The notes beneath the pieces are model-generated. The model was not told the DNA's origin, made no database searches, and saw nothing but the letters and a program-made list of their open reading frames with translations. From assembly GCF_023008585.1 (NCBI RefSeq), contig NZ_CP095390.1:2604001-2668000 (forward strand): 64,000 nt of DNA. The letters run 5' to 3'. The DNA is from Natribaculum breve. GTDB taxonomy: Archaea; Halobacteriota; Halobacteria; Halobacteriales; Natrialbaceae. The position numbers were made by a program, and so were the translations under genes. Positions 1-9,400 of this stretch are shown one piece after another; the first letter of the stretch is position 1; every line of letters starts with the position of its first letter.

Positions 1-1
1 G

Positions 2-394
2 GAACGGGCCGAAAAAGCCCAGCCGGTCTCCGAGTGGTACGAGAGCGAGCGCGAGCGCATCCGCGACGAAGAAGACCTCATCGACGACGTCAAGAAGACC
101 TACGAGAGCAGCATGCGGATGAGCGAGCAGTTCGCCGAGTTCTTCCGCGAGTTCTGGGAGCTGCCCGAGAACTTCGAGTTCGCGCTGAGCGAGACGGCTC
201 GGCGATCCCTCGACAACCGGTTCGACTCGGGACTCCGACCCATGTGGGATAGCCACACGCGAGGGCACAAGACGTGGCTCGACGTCGACGACGAACCGTA
301 CGTCCCCTACACGTGGACGAGCCGCTCGATTCGAGATCTCTCCGGACCGGATTCGACGTTTAGCGACGTACAACGGGCGAGCGACGACGATTGA
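2..394 (+). CDS. C-terminal end of an unidentified protein (5' end outside window)
   Basis: An open frame enters from the left edge in phase with base 2 and ends at TGA 392-394; about 130 residues are visible. The start is of the ERERIRDEEDL type and probably helical. The rest is rich in Trp and Tyr, including the segment DEPYVPYTWTSRS. There are no membrane segments and no motif that I recognise. Codon use is typical of the window (G or C in third position), so the frame is real, but I cannot name the family from this fragment. The stop codon abuts a palindromic repeat directly, and the next gene is convergent. Confidence 0.7.
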   Translation, partial: ERAEKAQPVSEWYESERERIRDEEDLIDDVKKTYESSMRMSEQFAEFFREFWELPENFEFALSETARRSLDNRFDSGLRPMWDSHTRGHKTWLDVDDEPYVPYTWTSRSIRDLSGPDSTFSDVQRASDDD

Positions 395-474
395 TACGGA
401 CTGCTGTACCGGTTTTCCGCAGCGACCGCCCGGCGGGACGTGGTCGCCGCGGGGCGGACGGACAGCGGTCCGTA
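395..474. repeat. Palindromic element, family A, copy 1 (80 bp)
   Basis: The 13-base ends, tacggactgctgt and acagcggtccgta, are inverted repeats with one mismatch. The left flank is TGA (392-394), which is the stop codon of the upstream gene. The right flank is TGC (475-477). The interior closely matches the copy at 61158-61233, including the shared core cgaccgcccggcgggacg. It lies between two convergent genes and could also act as a bidirectional terminator. Confidence 0.75.
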
Positions 475-487
475 TGCGAACCCGGCG

Positions 488-670
488 TTAACCGCTCCAC
501 TCACCGGCGACGTCGCCAGCGACGTTCTCCCGCCAGACCTCGAAGCCCGACTCGCAGTCGGGGCTCTCGCCGAGGTGGTCGACGAAGCCAGCGCCGGGAT
601 CGGGTAAGTCGCCACCGCAGAAGGGACAGGTCGCCGGATCAGCCCAGTTCGTGGTCGTGTTCACGGACAT
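488..670 (-). CDS. Small zinc-finger-like protein (60 aa)
   Basis: This 60-residue protein has a CPFCGG knuckle near residues 15-20, then a His (VDHL) and a further Cys (PDCESGF), giving a plausible Cys3His metal site. Small CPxCG-type proteins like this are common in haloarchaea; from memory it resembles the family called DUF7501, unconfirmed. Such proteins are often regulators or subunits of larger complexes. The start ATG at 670 has a TATA-like stretch (atacttatg, minus strand) about 30 bases upstream. It is divergent from trpB and shares the AT-rich region between them. Function unknown. Confidence 0.75.
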   Translation of the reverse strand: MSVNTTTNWADPATCPFCGGDLPDPGAGFVDHLGESPDCESGFEVWRENVAGDVAGEWSG

Positions 671-690
671 CGGTATCGCTATCTCGGACG

Positions 691-926
691 AGCCATCACA
701 TAAGTATTTTCGCTAAACATATGATATACATATATGGTCATAATATGTACCTAATATTTTCGGGGCGGGTTCGCTCGAGTCGACGTTCGGTCCCACGGCC
801 GATCGATCTCGAGGGCAGCCGGCCGAGATCCGAGACGGTACAGCGACGACCGCAGAGCGACTCGAGTGGATATCGCTGTCCATCTCCGAACGTATTTTTA
901 CCCAGCACGGCAACGGTGGTGTAGAC
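691..926. promoter_or_regulatory. AT-rich divergent promoter region upstream of trpB
   Basis: Bases 700-757 are unusually AT-rich and contain repeated catat/atatg words, which could form operator palindromes. The trpB promoter itself is probably the TATA-like tattttta at 893-900, about 30 bases before the ATG at 927, which would give an almost leaderless transcript. Confidence 0.55.
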
Positions 927-2078
927 ATGTCCCAGGGCGACTTCGAAGGCTACGGGGGACGGCACGTTCCCGAACCGCTGCTCGAACCTCTCGAGCAACT
1001 CGCCGACGCGTACGACGACGTGAGCGCGACCGACGAGTTCCAGACGGAGCTTCGCGACCTCCTAGAGGAGTTCGCCGGCCGGCCGACGCCGATCTACTAC
1101 GCTCGCAACCTGAGCGAACGGTACGGGGTCGACATCTACCTCAAACGCGAGGACCTGCTCCACGGCGGCGCACACAAGATCAACAACGTGCTCGGGCAGG
1201 GCCTGCTCGCGAAGAAGGCGGGTCGCGAGCGGCTGATCGCCGAGACGGGCGCGGGCCAACACGGCGTCGCGACCGCGATGGTCGGCGCGTTGCTCGACCT
1301 CGAGACGGAGATCTACATGGGGAAAAAAGACGTCGAGCGCCAGGAGATGAACGTCTTCCGGATGCGGCTGATGGGTGCCGACGTCAACGAGGTCACTCGC
1401 GGTGACGCCGGACTCGCCGACGCCGTCGACGCCGCACTCGAGGACTTCGCCGAGAACGTCGAGGACACCCACTACCTCGTCGGCAGCGTCGTCGGTCCCG
1501 ACCCGTTCCCGCGGATGGTCCGTGACTTCCAGTCGGTCATCGGCGAGGAAGCCCGCGAACAGATGAAAGCGAAGACGGGCGAACTGCCGGACGCGGCGGT
1601 CGCCTGCGTCGGCGGCGGTTCGAACGCGATCGGGCTCTTCCACGCGTTCCGCGACGACGACGTCGCCTTCTACGGTGCCGAAGGCGGCGGCGAGGGCACA
1701 GATTCGAAGCGCCACGCCGCCCCGCTTTCGAGCGGTGACGACGAGGTTCTCCACGGGATGAAAACGCGCGTGATCGACGAGGACGTCGAGGTCCACTCCG
1801 TCTCCGCAGGGCTGGACTACCCCGGCGTCGGCCCCGAACACGCCATGTTCGACGCGGTGGGTCGCTGTGAGTACACGGGGATTACCGACGACGAGGCCCT
1901 GGCCGCCTTCAGGGAGTTGAGCGAGACCGAGGGGATCATTCCGGCCCTCGAGTCGAGCCACGGGGTGGCACGCGCCCTCCAGCTGGCCGACGACGGCGAA
2001 CACGATACCATCCTGGTGAACCTCTCGGGACGTGGCGACAAGGACATGGAGACTGCGGCCGCGACGTTCGACCTCTGA
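927..2078 (+). CDS. trpB: Tryptophan synthase beta chain, stand-alone copy
   Basis: This 383-residue PLP enzyme of fold type II joins indole to serine to make tryptophan. It has the PLP lysine in HKIN (K84), the catalytic glutamate in ETGAGQHG (E106) and the phosphate-binding loop GGGSNA at 229-234. Length and motifs are those of classical TrpB1. No trpA or trpC is adjacent; the next gene downstream is an unrelated membrane protein. It could be the main TrpB or a second copy working as an indole-salvage or indole-independent enzyme. The stop codon TGA (2076-2078) touches a palindromic element. Confidence 0.93.
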   Translation: MSQGDFEGYGGRHVPEPLLEPLEQLADAYDDVSATDEFQTELRDLLEEFAGRPTPIYYARNLSERYGVDIYLKREDLLHGGAHKINNVLGQGLLAKKAGRERLIAETGAGQHGVATAMVGALLDLETEIYMGKKDVERQEMNVFRMRLMGADVNEVTRGDAGLADAVDAALEDFAENVEDTHYLVGSVVGPDPFPRMVRDFQSVIGEEAREQMKAKTGELPDAAVACVGGGSNAIGLFHAFRDDDVAFYGAEGGGEGTDSKRHAAPLSSGDDEVLHGMKTRVIDEDVEVHSVSAGLDYPGVGPEHAMFDAVGRCEYTGITDDEALAAFRELSETEGIIPALESSHGVARALQLADDGEHDTILVNLSGRGDKDMETAAATFDL

Positions 2079-2158
2079 TACGGACTACTGTAAGTCATTT
2101 CCGACGCATCCGCATGACGGGTTGCAGATGCGCCGGTAAACAGTTACAGCAGACCGTA
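2079..2158. repeat. Palindromic element, family A, copy 2 (80 bp)
   Basis: The ends tacggactactgtaa and ttacagcagaccgta are inverted repeats of 15 bases with two mismatches. There is a second, inner palindrome: cgacgcatccgca pairs with tgcagatgcgccg. The element is flanked by TGA on both sides in direct orientation (2076-2078 and 2159-2161), and the left TGA is the trpB stop codon. The inner sequence differs from the other two family A copies. Confidence 0.75.
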
Positions 2159-2263
2159 TGAACTGACGGCCTCTGGGACTCCGGTCCGACGAGTACGGTC
2201 GACGCTCCGACGGGATCCGAACAGGCCGTCGTTAACTAAGGACACCATCCACCGGCTAGGCAC

Positions 2264-2722
2264 ATGGCCAGTGACGCTTCGGAGGCCACGTCCTCGAGCG
2301 GGCCGGTCACGACCCCGAGTCCGGACGACGCCAGCGGCTACGGCCTCACGCTCACGCTGATCGGGGCCGTCCTCCTCGCGCTCGCGTACTACGGCGTCGT
2401 CGCGATCCAGGGCAGCCACCGACTGGGACAGGCGCTGCCGGAACCGTTCTACTTTCTCGCGCTCGCGTTCCTGTTCGTCGTCGAACTGCTCAACAGTCGT
2501 CAGCGCGGACTCGTCGGACTCGCCCGTGCGATCGCGTTCACCGCGGTCTACGGCGCGCTGTTCGTCTTCGCCGTGGAGGGCGGCGCGTACCTGTGGGCAA
2601 ATCCGAACGTTGCCCTCGAGGGGTACGTCGGCGTGACGGTTCTCGCGATCGCACTCGTCGCCTCGGCACTCGTCTACGTGGGGTATCTGGCGGTACTCGA
2701 GGCCGACGGCGGATCGGCGTGA
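2264..2722 (+). CDS. Integral membrane protein, unknown function
   Basis: The protein has 152 residues. A polar, Ser/Thr-rich N-terminal tail of about 28 residues is followed by four predicted transmembrane helices (about 27-48, 60-78, 85-105 and 122-144). No conserved catalytic motif is visible. It follows trpB after a repeat element, so co-transcription is doubtful. Start ATG 2264 is the first in frame. The CBS-domain gene downstream is convergent, with a 15-base gap. Probably a haloarchaeal lineage-specific membrane protein; I do not recognise the family. Confidence 0.75.
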   Translation: MASDASEATSSSGPVTTPSPDDASGYGLTLTLIGAVLLALAYYGVVAIQGSHRLGQALPEPFYFLALAFLFVVELLNSRQRGLVGLARAIAFTAVYGALFVFAVEGGAYLWANPNVALEGYVGVTVLAIALVASALVYVGYLAVLEADGGSA

Positions 2723-2737
2723 CGGCACACCGCGCCG

Positions 2738-3142
2738 TCACGCGGGACTCGGCGTCTGGACGTGAGACAGGTAAGCTGCGAGATCAGTCGTCGTCACCAT
2801 CCCGATGACGCCCTCCTCCTCGTCGACGACCGGAAGGTGGTGGAAGCCGTGCTCGATCATCGTGTCCGCGACGTCGCGGATCGACGCCTGCGCGTGCGTC
2901 GTGACGACGTCGGTTGTCATGTATCGCGAGACGGACGTCTGCGCTTTCGGATGGCTCTCGGCGACGATTTCGACGAAGTCGGTGGTCGTCAGGATCCCCT
3001 CGAGTCGGTCGTCCCCGTCGACGACGACGACCGAGCCGATGCCGTTCTCGAGCATCGCCTCACCCGCGTCCTCGACGAGCGTGTCGGGAGCGACGGTGTG
3101 GAGGTCGGTGGACATGAGCCGTGCGACGAAAATGTCGTCCAT
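2738..3142 (-). CDS. Two-CBS-domain protein
   Basis: This 134-residue protein is built from two CBS motifs, about residues 8-60 (IGSVVVVDGDDRLEGI) and 73-125 (HHLPVVDEEEGVIGMV). Paired CBS domains bind adenine nucleotides and act as energy or ligand sensors. I chose ATG 3142 over the upstream GTG 3157 because the TATA-like ttcttaata near 3165-3173 lies about 27 bases before it, fitting a leaderless transcript. A paralogue with the same layout is at 32373-32768. The partner enzyme or transporter is not evident from the neighbours. Confidence 0.85.
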   Translation of the reverse strand: MDDIFVARLMSTDLHTVAPDTLVEDAGEAMLENGIGSVVVVDGDDRLEGILTTTDFVEIVAESHPKAQTSVSRYMTTDVVTTHAQASIRDVADTMIEHGFHHLPVVDEEEGVIGMVTTTDLAAYLSHVQTPSPA

Positions 3143-3267
3143 GTGCGAACGTGTCACAGTGCAACGTATTAAGAATTCGTCTCGGCGAACCCGTCGTACT
3201 CGCTCGAGTTTTGAGCCGTCCTCGACCCGATACGACAGGATCTCGACATCGAGTGTGACGCGGACGA

Positions 3268-3280
3268 GAGTTTAAATACG
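3268..3280 (+). promoter_or_regulatory. Candidate promoter of the AddAB-like operon
   Basis: The stretch agtttaaatac is a good haloarchaeal TATA box. It would place the transcript start near 3300, leaving a leader of about 15 bases before the ATG at 3316. No other convincing promoter is seen inside the three-gene unit. Confidence 0.5.
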
Positions 3281-3315
3281 AGAGAGTCACTACTCCGTGA
3301 CAGACCGACCGACTG

Positions 3316-5460
3316 ATGTCTTCGCCCCCCACCGACCTCGACGGCGTCCTGAAGGTCCTCCCGTCGCTTCGCAGCGACGTTCTCGAGGTCGTCACAGCGG
3401 AGTACGCCGCCCTCGCCGACGAGTACGGGCCGGGAAACGTCCTCGTCCTCAAGCGCCAGCCCGCGGGGCTCGAGCGCGTCCGCGAGGCGCTCGCGAGCGC
3501 CGACGCGACGAACGCCACGCCACACAGCCCCCGGGTCGAGTCGCTGCCGGAACACGCCTCGAAGGTTCTCGAGGAGTACGACCCGACGCTCGACCGACTC
3601 GCTTACGAAGAGCGGATCGAACTCGTCTCGATGGTGATCGACGGCGCGAAACGGGACGTCCCGGCGTACCTCGAGCGCGCCCGCCAGCACGACAGCTTCA
3701 CCCGCGACGTCGGACAGTTGCTCCTCGCGGCGACGCGTCAGGGACTTCGCCACGACGACCTCGAGGAGCCCCACGAGTGCCTCGACTTCCTGTACGCGAT
3801 GAACGATCGGTTCCACGAGGAACTGCGCGCCCGGGGGTTCGTCGAGCGGGCGGACGTGATCCCGCGGGCGGTCGACCTCCTCGAGGACGACCGTGACGGC
3901 CTGCGAAGCCGCGTCAGTTCGTCGTTCGACGCGGTGCTCGTCCTCGAGTTCGAGGAGTGCCGGCGGCTCGACCGACGGTACCTCGCCGCCCTCACCGCCG
4001 ACGCGACACTCGTCTGCCTCGGCGAGCGCCACGCGAGCGTCGAACGCACGCGGGTCGAGCCCGGCAGTCTCGAGGACCTCGCGGACGGACTCGCGGTCGA
4101 GACGGTCGAGACGGTCGAGTCGCCGACAGCGACGACCACGCGGGCGAGTGCCGATCACGGGACGATCGTCGACCTCCTCGCGACGGGCGAGTCGAGCGGC
4201 GAGCCCGCGAGTGTACGGCGAATACGGGCCGGAACGGCTCGCGAGCAGGACCGGCAGGTCGCCACGGAGATACAGGCCCTCTGCGATCGCCACGACGAGT
4301 GGCGCTACGACGACGTGGCGGTCGCCGTCCCGACGGTCGAACGGGTTCCCGAGACGCGAGAACGCCTTCGAGACGCGGGGGTCCCGACGGCGACGGTCGG
4401 CACGCACTCGCTCGCCCAGGACCCCGCGGTCAACGAACTCTACGCGTTCGTCGCGTACAACAGCGGTCACGACCGGGAAACCGCTCGAGAGCGGCTGGCC
4501 GCTCGCGTCCCCGACTTCGCTCCCGGCCTCGTCGAGGAGTGTACCGGCTCGAGTCTCGCCCGGTCGCTCGAGCGCTGGCTCGTTCGCACCGACCTGAAAC
4601 GGCGGATCGCCGAGAGCGAGACGTGGGTCGACGCCCGCGAACAGTACGAGAGCGTCCGTCGCGTCCTCGAGATCGCCCGGTTCGTCGAGGAGACCGACGT
4701 CGTCGCTCCCGACTGGGCGGGGTTGCGCCGGATGCTTCGTCGAACGATCGAGTACGACGCGCCGTACGTCCACGACGTCGAGACGCGCCCCGAAACGGGG
4801 GGCGTGACGGTCTGTCCCGTCGCCGATCTCAAGTACGACGGACGCGAGGCGGTCTTCCTGCTCGACCTGCTCGACGACAGCTATCCCGGCCGACAGCACC
4901 TCACGAACCTGTTCCCGACGCCGTGGCTCGAGTCGATGCCGAACTACCCGGCCGTCACCGGTCCGTCGCCGGCCGACGTGGCACGCACGTTCGCTCCCGT
5001 CTCGTCGCCCGCGTCGGTCGGGAACCCGTTCGAGGCCTACCACGCCCAGCGGGCCAGACGGACGCTCGCACTGGGCGCGCGGGCGGCGCGCTCGCGCCTG
5101 TACTTCTGTTCGTACGAACGTGAGTCGGGCGGCCTCGGGCGATCGCGAGAGGAGTCGCGGTACGTGAAACTGCTGGCAGACCACCCCGACGTCGCTCTCG
5201 AGGACGTCGACGCACGTTCCCGGGAGGCGGCAGTTTACGGCCGCGCCAACGCGCTCGAGGAGTTGCTCGCAGAACCGCGAGGGGAACTCGAGCGAGTGCT
5301 CCGGGAGGCGAGCACCGGCGGCGAGGCGGACCTCGCAGAGACCGAGGCGCTGTTCGAGGAGATCGCCGTCGTCCTCGAGGGCGACGTCGACGAGGAACTC
5401 GTGACGGCCGTCCGCTCGCAGTTCGAGTTCGCCGCCGGCGAGGTGGTGCGGCGTGACTGA
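3316..5460 (+). CDS. AddB/RecC-like inactivated SF1 helicase scaffold
   Basis: The 714-residue protein follows the order of a UvrD/AddB helicase, but the catalytic residues are gone. Residues 42-60 resemble motif Ia (NVLVLKRQPAGLERVREAL). Residues 204-219 occupy the motif II place, with VLEFEECRRLD instead of DEFQD. Residues 230-238 sit where motif III (GDxDQ) should be. Residues 495-520 resemble motif V without the HQAKGLE signature, and ARSRLYFCSYERE (near 590) resembles motif VI. There is no Walker A motif at the N terminus. Its 3' end overlaps the next gene by 8 bases, and an active AddA-like helicase follows. I infer a structural DNA-binding subunit; the assignment rests on motif order and context only. 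Confidence 0.65.
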   Translation: MSSPPTDLDGVLKVLPSLRSDVLEVVTAEYAALADEYGPGNVLVLKRQPAGLERVREALASADATNATPHSPRVESLPEHASKVLEEYDPTLDRLAYEERIELVSMVIDGAKRDVPAYLERARQHDSFTRDVGQLLLAATRQGLRHDDLEEPHECLDFLYAMNDRFHEELRARGFVERADVIPRAVDLLEDDRDGLRSRVSSSFDAVLVLEFEECRRLDRRYLAALTADATLVCLGERHASVERTRVEPGSLEDLADGLAVETVETVESPTATTTRASADHGTIVDLLATGESSGEPASVRRIRAGTAREQDRQVATEIQALCDRHDEWRYDDVAVAVPTVERVPETRERLRDAGVPTATVGTHSLAQDPAVNELYAFVAYNSGHDRETARERLAARVPDFAPGLVEECTGSSLARSLERWLVRTDLKRRIAESETWVDAREQYESVRRVLEIARFVEETDVVAPDWAGLRRMLRRTIEYDAPYVHDVETRPETGGVTVCPVADLKYDGREAVFLLDLLDDSYPGRQHLTNLFPTPWLESMPNYPAVTGPSPADVARTFAPVSSPASVGNPFEAYHAQRARRTLALGARAARSRLYFCSYERESGGLGRSREESRYVKLLADHPDVALEDVDARSREAAVYGRANALEELLAEPRGELERVLREASTGGEADLAETEALFEEIAVVLEGDVDEELVTAVRSQFEFAAGEVVRRD

Positions 5461-6457
5461 GCGCGTCTCGATCGAGGGGGTGCGAACGTATCTCCACTGT
5501 CCGCGCCGGTACGAGTTCGCCCACGTCCACGGACTCGAGAGCGAGGACGACGACCCGCCGGAGACGCGACGCCTCGAGTTGCTACGAACGGCGATCTGTG
5601 ACGCGTTGCGAACCGGTCGCACCGACCGCGACGACCTCGAGGCGGCCGCCATCGATCGGCTCACGGAACTGTGGACCAGCCACGGCGAGCGGTTCCACTC
5701 GCTGGCCCAGCGCCGCCACGAGCGCCAGCGACTCGAGGCCGCCGTTCGAGCGTACGTCGCGGACGTCGGCGCCGAGCACGTTCGTGGCGTGACGAAACTG
5801 CGCCGGGAAACCGACGAGGAACTGCTGGGACCGGAGCTTCCGCTGTCGGCGACGATCCCGCTCCCCGACGGCACGGGAGTCGAGGTCGAATCGGTCGTCG
5901 ACTACGTCACCACCGACGGGGGCTCGCTGACGGGCGTCCGGTTCGTCCCGACGCTCGCCCCGCTCGGACTGCTCCGGTACCGGTCGGAGTGGGAAGGCGA
6001 CGTCGCCGCGCTCTTTACCGATCACTTCGATCCCGACGACGACCGGTTCGAACCGGACGCCGTCGGCGCGCTGTTCGAGACGGCCGTCGTTCTCGAGGGA
6101 TTGCGCGACCTCCGGGATCGACTCGAACTCGAACACCGGACGTGTCGGTACGTGCAGGTGCCGCTCGTCGAGCGCTCGAGCGCCTCTGTCAACTGGGTTC
6201 GCGAGACCGTCGAGACGAGCCTCGAGACGGTCGACCTGACGGACGTCTTCCTCGATCACCACACGTTCGGGATGACTCACGAACACCGCAACCGGACCGT
6301 CGAGAGCCGACTGGGCGAGACGCTCGAGAACCTGCTGTCGGGTGCGTTCGATCCGACGTCGGCGTGGGACCGGATCGTCGACCGGTCCTGTCCGGACTGC
6401 GGGTACGCCGTCTGCTGTGGGGAGTACATGGCCACGGAGGTGCGATTCGATGGGTGA
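5453..6457 (+). CDS. AddB C-terminal-like Fe-S nuclease domain, D-x-K motif lost
   Basis: The 334-residue protein has the cysteine layout of AddB/Cas4-type iron-sulfur nucleases: one Cys in HCPRRYEF (C16) and a terminal cluster CPDCGYAVCC (C313, C316, C321, C322). The nuclease core keeps an Asp in SVVDYV (D150). Where the D-x-K catalytic strand should follow, the sequence reads LTGVRFVPT, so nuclease activity is unlikely. The start ATG 5453 overlaps the upstream gene by 8 bases, and the next start overlaps this stop by 8 bases, implying translational coupling. I infer that it is the detached C-terminal part of an AddB-like subunit, kept for structure or DNA-end binding. Confidence 0.65.
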   Translation: MTERVSIEGVRTYLHCPRRYEFAHVHGLESEDDDPPETRRLELLRTAICDALRTGRTDRDDLEAAAIDRLTELWTSHGERFHSLAQRRHERQRLEAAVRAYVADVGAEHVRGVTKLRRETDEELLGPELPLSATIPLPDGTGVEVESVVDYVTTDGGSLTGVRFVPTLAPLGLLRYRSEWEGDVAALFTDHFDPDDDRFEPDAVGALFETAVVLEGLRDLRDRLELEHRTCRYVQVPLVERSSASVNWVRETVETSLETVDLTDVFLDHHTFGMTHEHRNRTVESRLGETLENLLSGAFDPTSAWDRIVDRSCPDCGYAVCCGEYMATEVRFDG

Positions 6458-9400
6458 CGCGGACGCGACGGACGACGGCGTCGACGGGGACGCCGAGAGC
6501 GGGCAGACCAACGAGCATCCTGACGGACCGAAGGGGAACCAGCGAGCGGCCCTCGAGAGTCGGGCGGCGTGTACCTCGGTCGACGCCGGGGCCGGCACCG
6601 GCAAGACGACGACGATGCTCATGCGGATCGAACGAGCCATCGAGCGCGGCGAGGTCGCACCCGAGGACGTGCTCGTCCTGACGTTCGCGAACGAGGCCGC
6701 GGCGAGCATCCGCGAGGCCGTCTCCGAGCGACTCGGTCCCGAGGACGCCGCCGAGATCGACGTCTACACCTACCACTCGCTGTGTCACCACCTCGTCCGC
6801 GAGTACGCCTACTACCTCGGTTTCTCCCCGGAGTTCGACGTCGTCACCGAGCGCGGCCGCCGCCGGATCGTCCGACGGCTCCTCGAGGACGGCGACTACG
6901 AGTTCGCCGACTCGTCGACCCGCGGCGACGGCTCCGCGACCGACCTCGCCGACTCGCTCGACCGGTTCATCCGGGAGATGAGCCAGGAAGACGTCGACCC
7001 CGAGACGCTCACAGATCGCCTCCCCGACGTTCGCACGCTCGAGGTTCTCGGCGAGTTCGTCCTCTGGCTCGAGCGCGAAGCCGGCGAGAACCTGTCGTTC
7101 GACGACGAGGCGCTGCGGTACTTCAACCGCGAAGAGCACGTAGAGGAGGCCCGCGAGTCGCTGATCGACTACGGCAAGCTGCTGACCTACTGCCGGGAGA
7201 AGATCGCCGAGGCACCCGACGAGTTTCACGACGACGCGGTCGTCTCGGACGTTCGGCGGTACCTCGGCGTCCTCCAGACGTGCGTGACGAACACGCTCGA
7301 GGCGCTGTCGCTCGACGAGCCGACGACGAAACACCTGCCGCGGGCGCTGTTCGGAAACGAGATCCGGCGCAACGCCACGTCGACGATCGAACAGACGCCG
7401 TTCGGACGGCTCAAACACTACCTCGAGTTCCTGCGGCTGGCGCGTCATTACACCGAGGTCTACGCCGACTACCGGGCGTACCTCGAACGCGAGCGGATCG
7501 TCGACTTCGACGAACTCGTTCGGACGGCGACGCGATTACTCGAGGACGGCGGGCCGGACCGAGCCGGAAACGAGGGAGCGACGGCCAACGAGAGCGTCGC
7601 CGACGAGATCACGAACCGGTGGGCGCAGGTGTACTGCGACGAGTTCCAGGACACCGACGGGACGCAGTTTCGGCTCATCACGCAGTTGACGGCGGGCGAG
7701 GATCGACCGGACCTGTTCGCGATCGGCGACAAAGACCAGGCCATCTACGGCTGGCGCGGCACCGACCGCGAGGGGCTCGACCGGCTGGCTGTAACGTACG
7801 ACGACCACGAGGCGATCGAACTCGAACTCAACTTCCGCTCGAAACAGGAGATCCTGGACCTGACGAATCACTGTGCGTACGGCACCCAGTCCTCGAAGAC
7901 GCTCCGAGAGGTCGGACGAACGCCCGGCGAGTACGAGACGGCCGATCCGCCCGTGCGCGTCGGCCGGATCGACGGCGACGAGATCGAGTTCTCGACGCCG
8001 GAACAGGTCGCGACGACGGTCTCGAGGCTGCTAAACGGCGAGTTCGACGACGTCCCCCGACGGTCGCTCGCCGACGTGGCGGTGATCGTGCGGACGAACC
8101 GTCACGCGCAGGCGATCGCCGACGAACTGCGGGATCGACAGATCCCCTACGAGGTGTCGGGGTCGGCCCGCGGCGAGGTTCGACCGGGCACCCAGACCGT
8201 CCTCTCGTACCTCCGGGTGGTCGTCGATCCGACCGCCGACGCCCACCTTCGACGCGTGCTGGCGTACCGGTACCGGCTCTCGGCGGCCGACCTGGAGCGA
8301 CTCCAGTCGCACGACGGATCGCTGTACGACGCGCTTGCGACCGCGGATCCGACCGGGTTCGACGACCCCGAGCGCCTCGAGCGCGCACGCACCCACCTCG
8401 AGGTGCTCACGACGATGCGCGACGTCTATCCGCTCGCGCAGTTCGTCCGCCGGTTCCTCGAGGTGACGCGACTCGCGTGGTTCCTGACGAGCGAGGAGCG
8501 GGCCGAACTCGAGCGCGTCGAACGCTTCGCCGAGACGTACGATCCGGGGACGGTACTGGGGACGCTCACGACGTCGTTCGTCGACGCACTCGAGCGGACG
8601 CTGACCGGGAGCGAGACGGGATACGGGCGCGGGACGCGCTCGGAGGCCTGCGTGGACGTGATGACGGTCCACCAGGCGAAGGGGCTGCAGTTCGATACCG
8701 TGCTCGTCCCCTACCTCTCGGACGAGGAGTGGTGCGTCGAGACCGACTACGCCGAACGCGCCCGCTACCGGCTGCTCGAGGCGACGCTCGACGACGACGT
8801 CGACTCCCCGCTGCTCGCGGACCTCGCCAGCGAGACGGTCGGCGAGGAGTGGCGGGTGCTCCACGTCGCGCTCACTCGTGCCGAAAATCACCTGTTCCTG
8901 TTCGGGTCGAGCTACGACTACGAGGGCGGTGAGGGTGAACTCGCGACGTCGACGGCGGAGGCGTGTCTGGCCGACGAGATCGAGTGGCGCGTCGCCGGCG
9001 AGCGGATGGACCTCTGGTCGTCGCTCACCGAGAGCTTCGATCGGGTTCGAGACCGGTATCCCAAGACCGTCGCCGACCTCACCGAGGAGATCGCCGTTGC
9101 GGCCGACGTCACGCCGGGGACGATCACCTACTACGGAAACTACGGCGAACGGTCCGTAGAGCCGCTTGCGACCCGCGAGGCGATCGAGACGGTCCACCGA
9201 CTCGGACGGCTGCTTCGCGACGGAACCCTGCTTCCGGCGGCCGATGCGGCGGACCACGTCGACGTTCGAATCCCGACGGGTCGGAGCCCGAGCGCGCTCT
9301 CGAGTGACACCGTCCGGTTTCCGGTCGAGACGCTCGCGAGCGCGGGCGACCTCCCCGTCGCGATGCGACACAGTTACTCGGCGATGCGGACCCACGAGGA

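Noticed and set aside
395-474. The family A element as a simple rho-independent terminator only
   Set aside because: Possible as a side effect, but near-identical cores at distant loci and TGA flanks point to a dispersed element rather than an ordinary terminator.
3169-5874. Long minus-strand frame opposite the AddB-like gene
   Set aside because: Shadow frame; the plus-strand gene has the proper codon signature and is coupled to the next genes.
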